This document shows, piece after piece, positions 23,067 to 32,052 of a stretch of DNA of 64,000 bases (positions within the stretch are counted from its first letter, which is position 1; each line of letters begins with the position of its first letter). The translations under genes and the position numbers were made by a program. The stretch is from Komagataeibacter xylinus (GTDB lineage Bacteria > Pseudomonadota > Alphaproteobacteria > Acetobacterales > Acetobacteraceae), in the NCBI RefSeq assembly GCF_009834365.1, contig NZ_CP041348.1:1897001-1961000 (forward strand), in the 5' to 3' direction. Under the pieces are notes generated by a model. It did no database searches. It was not told where the DNA came from and was given only the letters and a program-made list of their open reading frames with translations.

Positions 23067-25628
23067 ATGGTATTCCGACGACAGCTACTCGCAGCCACCA
23101 TATGTGTGACCGGATGTTTCGATGCGGTGCACGCATTCGCCCAGACTGCTGCTGAACCTGCAGCCAAGCCCAAGCCTGTGCGGCATGCTGCCACCAAGGC
23201 CGCCACGCCCAGCCGTGCCCAGCATACACTTGCTTCGGGTGGCCGCGCCGCCACCGACGCGCCTGAAGTCATGATCGTGACGGGAACCCACTCCAGCAAC
23301 AAGCGGGCGCGTAACAGCACCAGTCCTGTTACTGTCGTATCGGGGGCAACGCTGCGCCGTTCGGGCCAGATGAACCTTGCGGATGCGCTGACGCGTACCT
23401 ATGCCTCGATCAATGTCAGCACCATGGGCACGGATGCGGGCGCACTGACATCGGCCATCCGCATGCGCGGCCTCACACCCAACCAGGTGCTGGTGCTCGT
23501 TGATGGCAAGCGCCGCCACACGACCGGTAACATCAACGCTGACGCAGGCCCCGACTTCGGTTCAACCCCGGTTGACCTGAACATGATTCCCGCCAACTCG
23601 ATCGACCATATCGAGGTGTTGGAAGATGGCGCTGCCGCCATGTATGGCTCGGACGCCATTGCAGGTGTGGTGAACATCATCACCAAGAAGCAGGACCATG
23701 GCTTTGATGCCAGCTTCCAGACGGGTGCCAACGCCTATAACGGCGATGGCTGGCAGTATCAGGTCAATGCCGATGGCGGCATGAAGCTCGGCGAGAACGG
23801 CTTCCTGCACATCAGCGGGCAGGTTTACCATACGGATCACTTCGTTACGAAGGCGATGGACAACCGGCTGAATGGGTACACGCCTCCGGGTGCTGCCAAC
23901 GAGCAGTATACCGGTAACGTCAAGGTCTCGCCCTATTCCAACCAGATCATGAGCACGCCGGAAGAAACGCGCGAGAACCTGGGTATTGAATGGGGCAAGC
24001 AGTTTACGCCCGGCATCAACTTCTATGGCCTGATCACCTATGCCCATCGGCATGCGGAAGGGTATGAAAACTATCGTCTGCCTTCGGGGGCGTCCAACAG
24101 CGTGCCGGCATATTATCCCGAAGGGTATTCGCCGCTGGAAACCAACGAGGAAAACGATTACGCCGCGACCCTTGGCCTCAAGGGCGACAACTTCATGGGG
24201 TTCAACTGGGACCTGAGCACCACCTATGGTGCGGATGAAGACAAGATCGGCGTCAAGGATACCGTCAACCCCAACCTGTACGCTGATACCGGTTATTCGC
24301 CCCAGAAGGTGCGTGCCGCGTCCTATCGCATGTCGCAGTGGACAAATAACGCCGATTTCCGCCGTCATTTCAATATTGGCCATGCCGTGCCGATGACGCT
24401 GGCCTTCGGCGCCGAGCACCGGCTGGAAGAATACCAGATCAAGGCAGGTGATCCTGCATCCTACATCGATGGTGGCAGCCAGGCACTTGCCGGTCTGACC
24501 CCGCAGGATGCCGGCAAGTGGGACCGTGACGTCTGGGCCGGTTACATTGATGGTGACTTCAAGCTGACCCGTAAGTGGGATCTTGATTTTGCCGGCCGTT
24601 TTGAACATTACACCGACGTGGGCAACACCGAGAACGGCAAGGTCTCGACCCGCTACGATTTCAACCGGCGTGTCGGTATCCGTGGCACCATCAGCAACGG
24701 CTTCCGCGCGCCCACCATGGCGGAGCAGCACTATAGCGCCGTCAACGTGGGTCCGACCACGGCGCTCGGCCTGCTGCCGGTCAATTCGCCCGAAGCAATC
24801 GGGACCGGGGCATCCAAGCTCAAGCCCGAGCGTTCGACCAGTGTAAGTGGCGGTATCGTTCTGGAGCCGGTTGATGGTTTCCATATCGAGGCCGATGTTT
24901 ACCAGATCAATATCCGTGACCGTATCGTGCAGGGTGGCGTGACAACAGGTGAGGCCGCCGTCAATGCACTGCAGCAGATGGGTGTGAGCCTGCCTGCGTT
25001 TGATGCCCAGTCCGCCAACTCCGTGCAGACCTATTACTTCACCAATGGTGCAAGCACGCGCACGCAGGGCCTGGACATCAAGGCTGATTACATGTTCCGT
25101 ATGCACAAATACGGCAACCTGATGCTGTCCATGTCGCTTGATCTGAACAGGACGCGCCTGCACCATAACGGTACGTCAAGCACGGGTGATGCCCTGCTGA
25201 ATGCGGAAAATACCGCGTGGCTGACCACGTCCTATCCGCGTAGCAAGATCATCCTCAATGCCTTCTATACTTACAAGAACTGGGACTTCAACATCCGTCA
25301 GACGCGTTATGGCGAAACGACTGACATGATGCAGTATCAGGACTGGACCCCGACCAATGCAACCTGCGGTTCGCAGGCGCTTGAAAACTCCAACCAGTGC
25401 TTCTACCAGTTCAAGAACACCCCGCGCTGGCTGACCGATATTGAAATCGGTTATCAGGTGACACCGCGCTGGCATGTTGCGGTTGGTGCGAACAACGTGT
25501 TCAACATCCGCCCCCGCAAGGTGCCCGGTGTGGTCAACCAGCTTGGTGCCAACGTGTATGATTCCATGTCGTCTCAGGTGCCGATGACCGGTGGCTATTA
25601 TTACGGTCGCATCAACTTCAAGCTCTGA
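23067..25628 (+). CDS. TonB-dependent outer-membrane receptor
   Basis: About 853 residues. A signal peptide (MVFRRQLLAATICVTGCFDAVHAFAQ) is followed by an alanine/proline-rich linker, a TonB-box-like PEVMIVTG and the plug domain (VVSGATLRRSG..RGLTPNQVLVLVDGKRRH..EDGAAAMYGSDAIAGVVNIITKK). The rest is a beta-barrel ending with an aromatic-rich strand, GGYYYGRINFKL. I chose ATG 23067 over 23046 because GAAGGACAG lies at the right distance. It would bring a large or scarce substrate across the outer membrane. Its position next to the hydantoinase/M20 genes suggests, but does not show, a ligand shared with that pathway. Confidence 0.88.
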   Translation: MVFRRQLLAATICVTGCFDAVHAFAQTAAEPAAKPKPVRHAATKAATPSRAQHTLASGGRAATDAPEVMIVTGTHSSNKRARNSTSPVTVVSGATLRRSGQMNLADALTRTYASINVSTMGTDAGALTSAIRMRGLTPNQVLVLVDGKRRHTTGNINADAGPDFGSTPVDLNMIPANSIDHIEVLEDGAAAMYGSDAIAGVVNIITKKQDHGFDASFQTGANAYNGDGWQYQVNADGGMKLGENGFLHISGQVYHTDHFVTKAMDNRLNGYTPPGAANEQYTGNVKVSPYSNQIMSTPEETRENLGIEWGKQFTPGINFYGLITYAHRHAEGYENYRLPSGASNSVPAYYPEGYSPLETNEENDYAATLGLKGDNFMGFNWDLSTTYGADEDKIGVKDTVNPNLYADTGYSPQKVRAASYRMSQWTNNADFRRHFNIGHAVPMTLAFGAEHRLEEYQIKAGDPASYIDGGSQALAGLTPQDAGKWDRDVWAGYIDGDFKLTRKWDLDFAGRFEHYTDVGNTENGKVSTRYDFNRRVGIRGTISNGFRAPTMAEQHYSAVNVGPTTALGLLPVNSPEAIGTGASKLKPERSTSVSGGIVLEPVDGFHIEADVYQINIRDRIVQGGVTTGEAAVNALQQMGVSLPAFDAQSANSVQTYYFTNGASTRTQGLDIKADYMFRMHKYGNLMLSMSLDLNRTRLHHNGTSSTGDALLNAENTAWLTTSYPRSKIILNAFYTYKNWDFNIRQTRYGETTDMMQYQDWTPTNATCGSQALENSNQCFYQFKNTPRWLTDIEIGYQVTPRWHVAVGANNVFNIRPRKVPGVVNQLGANVYDSMSSQVPMTGGYYYGRINFKL

Positions 25629-25973
25629 TCCAATACTGTTGCACGTGCTCTTGATGGGCATGTGCATTTTTGTTCTGCTGTTACCTGATCTCCTGCCCCA
25701 CGCATGACGGGGGCAGGGTCAACAGTTGCCCTGCATGGCTTATTGCCCCGGCAACTGTATCGGCTTCGCCTGCCTGTGTTTTCCTGGTGGAAGCAAAAAG
25801 CGTAAACCAATAATCCGTTAAGCGCCGCATGTGCCGGTAAACACGCTGCTTCTGGCACCCAGGACCGGGCATGGCTTGCCCTGCGCGCTATCGCGCTGCC
25901 GCAGCAGGTCATATTGGAGTGCGTGGCCTGTATCTGGTATCTTGCCTTTCACTGTAGTGAGGAGATACCCGCG
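25629..25973. other. Intergenic region after TonB receptor
   Basis: A hairpin, GCACGTGC..GCATGTGC with T-run (about 25639-25673), probably ends the receptor transcript. A second hairpin, CCTGCCCC/GGGGGCAGG, lies at about 25692-25719. A GAGGAG ribosome site at about 25959 precedes the next gene. No further gene is seen. Confidence 0.5.
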
Positions 25974-26981
25974 ATGCCCAGAACGGTTATTGTGCAGCCG
26001 CCCGGCGGCTTCGATCATGTTACCATGTCTGACCAGCCTGCCCGCGCGCCGGGCCATGGTGAAATCAGGGTCAGGCTGCATGCCTCCTCGCTGAACTATC
26101 ATGATTATGCGGTTGTCAGCGGCATGTGGGCACCCACGGTGCCGCGCATCCCCATGGCCGATGGCGCGGGTGAAGTGCTGGAGGTAGGCGCGGGCGTAAG
26201 CGAATTCGCACCCGGTGACCGTGTTGTCAGCACGTTTTTCCCCACCTGGCTTGGTGGCGCGCCAGAGGTGATCGGCTTCACCACCGTGCCGGGTGATGGC
26301 GTGGATGGCTATGCACGCGAGGACGTGACCGCGCCCGCCACCTCCTTTACCCATGCGCCGCGCGGCTGGTCGCATGCCGAGGCGGCAACGCTGACCACGG
26401 CGGGGCTGACGGCATGGCGCGCGCTGTTTGTTGATGATGCCGTAAAGCCCGGTGATACGGTGCTGGTGCAGGGCACGGGCGGCGTGTCGATCTTCGCACT
26501 GCAATTTGCCAAGATGGCAGGGGCTACGGTCATCGCCACCTCATCGAGCGCTGCCAAGCTCGAGCGCCTGCGCGCCCTTGGCGCAGACCATGTCATCAAT
26601 TACCGCGAAAACCCGCAATGGGGTGCCACCGCATGGGAACTGACCGGCGGCCGGGGCGTGGACCATATCATCGAGGTCGGTGGCCCTGCCACGCTGGCGC
26701 AGTCGATGGCGGCCATCCGGGTCGCGGGCCATATTTCCGTCATTGGTATCCTGACAGGTGTTGCAGGGCAGCTTGAAGTGGTGCCCATGCTGCTCAAGCA
26801 GTTCCGGCTGCAGGGCGTGCTGGTGGGCAGCAGGGCTGACCAGCGTTCCATGGTGCGGGCCTTTGAGGGCAATGGCATTCGCCCGATCATCGACCGCAGC
26901 TTTGCGCTTGAAGATATTGTGGCGGCTTTCCGTTATCAGGAAAGCAACCAGCATTTTGGCAAGATCTGCCTGGAGTTCTGA
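25974..26981 (+). CDS. NAD(P)-dependent MDR oxidoreductase (quinone-reductase-like)
   Basis: About 335 residues, medium-chain dehydrogenase superfamily. It has the GroES-like N-domain with LNYHDYAVVSGMW and MADGAGEVLEVGAGVSEFAPGDRV, then the nucleotide motif GTGGVSIFALQFAKMAGATVI and LGADHVINYRE. The catalytic and structural zinc cysteines of true alcohol dehydrogenases are missing, so a zinc-independent enoyl/quinone reductase is more likely. ATG 25974 follows GAGGAG. It is a monocistronic gene with a terminator behind it. Confidence 0.85.
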   Translation: MPRTVIVQPPGGFDHVTMSDQPARAPGHGEIRVRLHASSLNYHDYAVVSGMWAPTVPRIPMADGAGEVLEVGAGVSEFAPGDRVVSTFFPTWLGGAPEVIGFTTVPGDGVDGYAREDVTAPATSFTHAPRGWSHAEAATLTTAGLTAWRALFVDDAVKPGDTVLVQGTGGVSIFALQFAKMAGATVIATSSSAAKLERLRALGADHVINYRENPQWGATAWELTGGRGVDHIIEVGGPATLAQSMAAIRVAGHISVIGILTGVAGQLEVVPMLLKQFRLQGVLVGSRADQRSMVRAFEGNGIRPIIDRSFALEDIVAAFRYQESNQHFGKICLEF

Positions 26982-27013
26982 AAAACAGGTCAAAAGAGTA
27001 AAACGCGATCGGA

Positions 27014-27045
27014 CGCCGCCTTTATTTCAAAAGGCGGCGCTTTTT
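27014..27045 (+). terminator. Rho-independent terminator
   Basis: The stem CGCCGCCTTT/AAAGGCGGCG is followed by CTTTTT. It belongs to the same GCCGCCTTT..AAAGGCGGC hairpin type seen at 34942, 36472, 49205 and 60981. Confidence 0.85.
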
Positions 27046-27070
27046 CTGTAACGCCTGTGCAGGCTGCTTG

Positions 27071-28816
27071 CTAGATCAGGCCATAACGGGAGAGCAGGTC
27101 GCCAATTTCCGTGCCCTCGGTCATGTGGTGCACCACGCCCGATGCGGGGATCTTGCGCGCATCGCGCAGTTCGGCTGCGGCCTGTAGCAGCATGCGTACA
27201 TCGTAAACGCTGCCAAATACTTCCGGCACGGCACGGTCAATGTCGAGCAGCGTATAGACCGCCTCCATTGCGGTGCGGACCGAATATTCGGTCGTGAACA
27301 CCGTATCGCGCGGGGTTTCCGCAAACTGGCCCAGAAAAGCGAGGTTGATGCTGCCCTCGGGCACCACCTTTGGCCGGTCGCCTGCCGCGCGTGGCATGAA
27401 CTGCGCGGTGATGAAGGGCATCATGCACGGATGGGTGGTGGCACCCGTTGCAGCCATGTCGTCAATCTTGTCTTCCGGCACACCCATGTGGAACAGCCAT
27501 TCGCGCGTGATTTCCTCGCCGGTGCATTCCTGCATGGGTTTCTTGACGTAATTGCCCGGCACGTCGCTGAACAGGCCGTACAGCCACGCCACCATCTGCC
27601 CTTCAGGCTGGCCCTTGAAATGCGGCTGCCGGCTGACCACCCAGCTCATCAGCCACGCAGAATCGCGGATGGTGATCGGCCCGCCCGTAACCGTGCGGCC
27701 AGAGAAGGGATCGCGCCCCGTGACCTTGCGCACGAGATCTGGAATGCGCGCATCGCGCGTGGTGACGGTAGCGGACTCCCAGCGTGATTTCGTGGTGTCG
27801 CCACAGAACACGTCAGGCCGCCCGAAAGCAGGGTCCTGTGCCGCGATGTTACGCCACAACTGCCAGATATTGCCCTCGGCAATGCCGGTTTCGATCGGGG
27901 CAGGGGTATGGTGGTCGCCCCAGCGGGAGTTTTCCACCATGGAGCCATTGGTCACGAACACCAGATCATCCGCCTTGATGTCGATCCCATTGGACTGGCC
28001 ATTCTCGAGCAGGTCGATGCGGGTTGCGACCTTTCTCCCGCCTGCCGTATCGACACGCACATTGGTCGCCTGCACGCCATGGCGGAACACCACGCCCTGC
28101 TCGGCCAGCCACGTGGCGAGCGGCTTGCTGAGGGATTCCTGCTGGTTGAAACGGGTGAATTTGAGCGTGTGCAGGTCTTTGAGGCCCAGGATCTGATGCA
28201 CGAAGCGGGCGAGGTAGCGCTTCATCTCGATGGCGCTATGCCATGTCTCGAACGCGAACATGGAGCGCCAGAACAGCCAGAAATTCGATTTCATGAAATC
28301 GGCTGACAGTACATCGCTGATCATCTTGCCATCGAGCCTGTCTTCATCCGTCAGGATCAGGGTCAGGATTTCGCGCCGTGCCTTGCCGGTCAGGGTCAGG
28401 CTGTCACGGTCGGGCAGGGGCTGGCCGCGCTCCTGCATGGCGCGGATGGGGCTGCTGCTGGGGTCGGCGCGGTTGAGGCGGTAGAACTCATCAAGCACGG
28501 AGGCGCCGGGCACTTCGAGCGACGGGATCGAGCGGTACAGATCCCACAGGCACTGGAACTGCTCTTCCATTTCCCGCCCGCCGCGAATGAGCCAGCCGGT
28601 CTCGGCATTGCCCGTGCCATCAAGCGCGCCGCCATTGTCGCCTGAGGCTTCAAGAATGGTGATGCGTGCCGGGGGCATGCCCGCATCACGGATCAGGAAG
28701 GCGGCGGCGGCCATGCCACCAAGGCCGCCGCCTATGATCCAGGCTGCGCGGGTCTCAATCCCGGCGGGCTTTTCGGGGCGGACGAATGCTTCAAAATTGC
28801 TATGGGCATATCTCAT
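27071..28816 (-). CDS. ohyA: Oleate hydratase (MCRA family), copy 1, complete
   Basis: About 581 residues from MRYAHSNFEAF; an ATG 30 codons further upstream (28906) is possible but AAGGCG lies before the inner one. FAD motif AAWIIGGGLGGMAAAAFLIRD; the catalytic loop GGREMEEQFQCLWDL holds the conserved glutamate. YRLNRADPSSSPIRAM and ATGATTHPCMMPFITAQFMPR are family signatures. The enzyme adds water to the double bond of oleic acid to give 10-hydroxystearate, with FAD in a structural role, and can help detoxify unsaturated fatty acids. The left end of the 12.7-kb repeat lies within this gene (about 28412), so its first third is present again at 41168-41548. Confidence 0.92.
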   Translation of the reverse strand: MRYAHSNFEAFVRPEKPAGIETRAAWIIGGGLGGMAAAAFLIRDAGMPPARITILEASGDNGGALDGTGNAETGWLIRGGREMEEQFQCLWDLYRSIPSLEVPGASVLDEFYRLNRADPSSSPIRAMQERGQPLPDRDSLTLTGKARREILTLILTDEDRLDGKMISDVLSADFMKSNFWLFWRSMFAFETWHSAIEMKRYLARFVHQILGLKDLHTLKFTRFNQQESLSKPLATWLAEQGVVFRHGVQATNVRVDTAGGRKVATRIDLLENGQSNGIDIKADDLVFVTNGSMVENSRWGDHHTPAPIETGIAEGNIWQLWRNIAAQDPAFGRPDVFCGDTTKSRWESATVTTRDARIPDLVRKVTGRDPFSGRTVTGGPITIRDSAWLMSWVVSRQPHFKGQPEGQMVAWLYGLFSDVPGNYVKKPMQECTGEEITREWLFHMGVPEDKIDDMAATGATTHPCMMPFITAQFMPRAAGDRPKVVPEGSINLAFLGQFAETPRDTVFTTEYSVRTAMEAVYTLLDIDRAVPEVFGSVYDVRMLLQAAAELRDARKIPASGVVHHMTEGTEIGDLLSRYGLI

Positions 28817-29076
28817 GGAATTTGCGCCTTGTTGGAGCCATGCATCACGGCCCTGCCTTTTCCCCCGATGGGAAAGTCTGCTGAACATAGCGCGATTTTT
28901 GGACATTGATGTCGTTGATATTTATCAATCCGCAAAGCAGGGATACACGGGCCGGATACGGCGCCCGTGGCAGCCTGTGCGGCGCGGGGAGAGCGGGTTG
29001 GGCGTGCCCTTATGGTTTTGGAGCACATGGCTGAGCGCAAGAATTTATACAGATATTCGTAGATAAAGAAGAGAGC

Positions 29077-29613
29077 ATGAAAAGCATTATTATAGCCCTT
29101 CTCTGTATTGGCCTGACAACGCCGGTTTATGCCCAGTCGCATATCGATGTCGGTTTCTCGCCCGAAGGATCGGCAACTGAGCTGGTGCTGAACGTGATCA
29201 GGAGTGCAAAGAGCCAGATCCGCATGATGGCGTTCTTCTTCAGCGCCGATAATGTGGTCGATGCCCTGATCAAGGCCAGGCAGCGCGGGGTGGATGTGGC
29301 AATCGTGCTTGATGAGGAAGGCAATCAGGGCAAGGGCAACCAGATGGCCATCGCACGGGTCAGGGATGCCGGTATTCAGGTCAGGATGGATGATGTCTAC
29401 GCCATGCAGCACGACAAGGTCATCATTACCGATGGTCGGAATGTCGAGACCGGTTCATTCAATTTCACCAAGGGTGCGCAGCGCAAGAATAGTGAAAACG
29501 CCCTGGTGATCTGGGATGATCTTGCCCTTGCGCAGGCCTATCTGGCGCATTGGCAGAACCGGTGGGATCACGCCCGCCAGGCATGGCGTTTCAGCCTGCC
29601 TCCCGGCCAATAA
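29077..29613 (+). CDS. Secreted PLD-superfamily nuclease (Nuc-like), copy 1
   Basis: 178 residues. Signal peptide MKSIIIALLCIGLTTPVYAQ. A single HKD motif, MQHDKVIITDGRNVETGSFNFT (H-x-K-x4-D then GSxNFT), is the mark of the phospholipase D superfamily; the small size with one motif fits the Nuc endonuclease type, which works as a dimer and degrades DNA in the periplasm. The 3' end overlaps the convergent LysR gene by 23 bases. An AAGAGAG ribosome site precedes the ATG. The identical second copy is at 41809. Confidence 0.85.
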   Translation: MKSIIIALLCIGLTTPVYAQSHIDVGFSPEGSATELVLNVIRSAKSQIRMMAFFFSADNVVDALIKARQRGVDVAIVLDEEGNQGKGNQMAIARVRDAGIQVRMDDVYAMQHDKVIITDGRNVETGSFNFTKGAQRKNSENALVIWDDLALAQAYLAHWQNRWDHARQAWRFSLPPGQ

Positions 29614-30469
29614 GGGCCAGCAGGGCTTCCGCCGCCGGGCTACGGTAGCGTTCCTTGTGGCGTAGCCCGTAAAAGGCGCGCAGGCCGAGTTCGCGCGGCA
29701 CGGCATGCAGCGTGCCCGCCTGCAATGCGGGGGCGATGACCAGCGAAGACAGCGCGCCAATGCCAGCCCCGGCTTCGATCGCAGTGCGCACGCCTTCGTT
29801 GGAGGGTAGGACAAGCCCGATTTTCAGTTCTTCCGGCGCAATGCCCCACTGGCGCAGCTGGTGCTCCAGTGTGGCCCGTGTGCCCGAGCCCGGCTCGCGC
29901 ATGACCCATGTGGCCGTGCGCAGCCACTGCGTGCCGGCATGGGCGGGCGGGCAGGGGGCGGCCTGTATCAGGGTCAGGCGGTCGGTGCCCAGAGGCCACT
30001 GGGCCAGGGCTGGGTCATCGATCAGGGCCTCGACAATGCCAAGGTCAACCACGCCATCACGCACCCGTCCTGCTGCTTCCTCCGTGTTGCTGATGGCGAC
30101 GTCAACGACAATGTGCGGATAGTGCTGGCGGAATGACACCAGAAAGCGCGGGAGCCAGTAGGCCGCAATGGTCTGGCTGGCCACCACGCGCAACGTGCCC
30201 CGCTTCAGGCCACTGAATTCCTCCAGCATGTTTTCAGCCGCTGCCGCCTGGGCCAGCACTGCCCGGGCTTCGGGCAGGAACAGGCGGCCGGCTTCCGTCA
30301 GCCTGATGCCGCGGCCGATGCGGTGGAACAGCTTGATGCCATGGCGCTCTTCAAGTGCCGCGATGGCGGCGGACACGGCGGATTGCGTCACGTTCAGCGC
30401 CCGACTGGCAGCGGTGACGTGCTCGCGTTCGGCCACGGCAATGAAAAGGCGGAGCTGTTCAAGGGTCAT
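29591..30469 (-). CDS. LysR family transcriptional regulator (YeiE-like), copy 1
   Basis: 292 residues. N-terminal HTH MTLEQLRLFIAVAEREHVTAASRALNVTQSAVSAAIAALE; C-terminal periplasmic-binding-like effector domain from about residue 90. It is divergent from a YeiH/UPF0324 exporter gene, the same arrangement as yeiE-yeiH in enterobacteria, so it probably activates that gene. A CAATC-N9-GATTG inverted repeat lies between them. Confidence 0.88.
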   Translation of the reverse strand: MTLEQLRLFIAVAEREHVTAASRALNVTQSAVSAAIAALEERHGIKLFHRIGRGIRLTEAGRLFLPEARAVLAQAAAAENMLEEFSGLKRGTLRVVASQTIAAYWLPRFLVSFRQHYPHIVVDVAISNTEEAAGRVRDGVVDLGIVEALIDDPALAQWPLGTDRLTLIQAAPCPPAHAGTQWLRTATWVMREPGSGTRATLEHQLRQWGIAPEELKIGLVLPSNEGVRTAIEAGAGIGALSSLVIAPALQAGTLHAVPRELGLRAFYGLRHKERYRSPAAEALLALIGREAG

Positions 30470-30488
30470 GTCCCAGCCCTACCACAAC

Positions 30489-30507
30489 CAATCATAAAAA
30501 ACGATTG
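30489..30507. promoter_or_regulatory. LysR-type operator candidate, copy 1
   Basis: CAATC-N9-GATTG contains the T-N11-A pattern of LysR binding sites and sits 20 bases upstream of the LysR start, in the divergent promoter with the YeiH gene. Repeated at 43221-43239. Confidence 0.45.
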
Positions 30508-30579
30508 AAACAAGAAAAACTATGCATTTGATTGATTGAATATCCGCCCCCTAACCTGCGTGGCGAAAGGGAGGATACC

Positions 30580-31845
30580 GTGACGACCATGCCATGCAGA
30601 CCGCTGTTCCCGTTGCGAAACATTGATTTTCCAGCGCGTGTCGCGCCGGGTATCGGGCTGTGCCTGGCCATCGGCGCACTCGCCATCGGGCTTGAAAGGG
30701 CGCAGGCGGCGCTGTTTGGCAAGTCGTGGCTCGAAGCCCTTAACCTGGCCCTGCTGCTTGGCGTGGGCGTGCGCGCAATCTGGCGGCCCAGGCCTGCGTG
30801 CCTGCCCGGCATAAGCTTTTGTGCCCGCACCCTGCTCAATATCGCCATCGTGCTGCTCGGGGCCGCGTTCAGCGTGGGGGCGGTGCGCGCGATCGGACCG
30901 GGGCTTGTGGCGGGAGCCGTGGGCATCGTGGCGTTCGGTCTGGTTTTTACCTGCTGTGTGGGCTGGCTTGCGGGGTTACCCGCGCGGCAGACGCTGCTGG
31001 TGGCCTGCGGCAATTCCATATGCGGCAATTCGGCCATCATGGCAGCCGCCCCGATTATCGAGGCCGATGATGACGACGTGGGCGCAAGCATTGCCTTTAC
31101 GGCAGCCGGTGGTCTTGTGGTGGTGCTGGGGCTGCCGTTGGTGGTGCCCTTGCTGGGGCTGCCCAAGGGCGCGGAGGGCGCGCTTGCGGGGTTGACGGTT
31201 TATGCCGTGCCGCAGGTTGTGGCAGCGGCAGCACCTTTTGGCGTGGCGGCCGTGCATGTCGGCACGCTGGTCAAGCTGGTGCGGGTGCTGATGCTCGGGC
31301 CGGTATGTGTTGTGCTGGCCCTGATTGCCAGCGCATGGCGCGCGCGTGAGGCGGCGCAGGGCGCATGCCTGCCGCCCGTGACCCGGCTGGTGCCGTGGTA
31401 CATCATCGGTTTTGTGGCCATGATGGCGGTGCGGTCGGCGGGGGGAATTCCGGCTTGGCTTGTCATGCCGCTTAACTATTGGGCCACGTTTCTGACCATC
31501 CTCGCCATGGCGGCCCTCGGGCTGGGCGTTGAACTCCGGGCCGTTCTGCGGGCTGGCAGGGCTTTGATGGTCACGGTCAGCATTTCACTGATCGGGCTGC
31601 TTGGCGCGAGCATGGCGCTGGTGCGGGTCATGCTCGGGGGTAGGCAGGTGCAGGATGGAAATTCTCCATCCTGCACGGCAGGGTCAGTCCTGGTCTTTCA
31701 GGGCCTTTGCCTCTTTCTCGCGCGTGGCGAAGGGCACTTCCTGTTTGTCATCAAGTTCATCCATGCTGCCGCCGGAATTGCCAAGATTTTCCTCCAGCCA
31801 GGCCTGCTCGATGGGCTCTCCGTTGGCATCGAGCGGCACGGGTGA
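30580..31845 (+). CDS. YeiH/UPF0324 family putative sulfate exporter, copy 1 (frameshifted 3' end)
   Basis: The body is a polytopic membrane protein of the UPF0324/YeiH family: SFCARTLLNIAIVLLGAAFSVG, CGNSICGNSAIMAAAPIIEADDDDVG (family signature) and about ten hydrophobic segments. GTG 30580 follows GGGAGG. Copy 2 has six G before TAG and stops at VMLGG (44376). This copy has five G (31636-31640), which removes the stop and adds about 67 unrelated residues read antisense through the DUF2934-like gene. The long form is probably an error or a slip mutation. Confidence 0.75.
   Translation: MTTMPCRPLFPLRNIDFPARVAPGIGLCLAIGALAIGLERAQAALFGKSWLEALNLALLLGVGVRAIWRPRPACLPGISFCARTLLNIAIVLLGAAFSVGAVRAIGPGLVAGAVGIVAFGLVFTCCVGWLAGLPARQTLLVACGNSICGNSAIMAAAPIIEADDDDVGASIAFTAAGGLVVVLGLPLVVPLLGLPKGAEGALAGLTVYAVPQVVAAAAPFGVAAVHVGTLVKLVRVLMLGPVCVVLALIASAWRAREAAQGACLPPVTRLVPWYIIGFVAMMAVRSAGGIPAWLVMPLNYWATFLTILAMAALGLGVELRAVLRAGRALMVTVSISLIGLLGASMALVRVMLGGRQVQDGNSPSCTAGSVLVFQGLCLFLARGEGHFLFVIKFIHAAAGIAKIFLQPGLLDGLSVGIERHG
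31648..31676. terminator. Bidirectional 12-bp hairpin, copy 1
   Basis: The arms GTGCAGGATGGA and TCCATCCTGCAC pair perfectly around a 5-base AATTC loop, between the convergent YeiH and DUF2934-like genes. No T-run, so classical termination is uncertain. Repeated at 44381-44409. Confidence 0.5.
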
Positions 31846-32019
31846 GTCAACGGGGATCTGGCCTGCATCGGGGTTGCTTTCCATCCCGATCAGTTCCGAT
31901 GCGGCTTCACGGTAGGCAGCAGCACCACAGCCGGGCTTGCCGTCGGCTTCCCACAGTTCCTGGGCTTTGGCGGTGATGCGGGCTTCGGTTTCGGGTGTTG
32001 TGGCCAGGGGGTTCTGCAT
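31684..32019 (-). CDS. DUF2934-like small acidic protein in encapsulin operon, copy 1
   Basis: 111 residues from MQNPLATT, with AAGGA 8 bases upstream. The N-terminal ITAKAQELWEADGKPGCGAAAYREAASELIGME resembles DUF2934, a short helical domain with I..RA..LWE..G.P......W..AE. The remainder is acidic, Gly/Asp/Glu-rich and likely disordered. It is the third gene after DyP and encapsulin with a gap of only 33 bases, so it is probably cotranscribed. Function unknown; a cargo or accessory role is only a guess. Confidence 0.65.
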   Translation of the reverse strand: MQNPLATTPETEARITAKAQELWEADGKPGCGAAAYREAASELIGMESNPDAGQIPVDSPVPLDANGEPIEQAWLEENLGNSGGSMDELDDKQEVPFATREKEAKALKDQD

Positions 32020-32052
32020 GATCATGTCCTTGAAAGCGTATTCGGTTTGAAA

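Noticed and set aside
23562..25166. 534-codon open frame antisense to the TonB receptor
   Set aside because: No recognisable domain; the opposite strand encodes an unmistakable TonB-dependent receptor.
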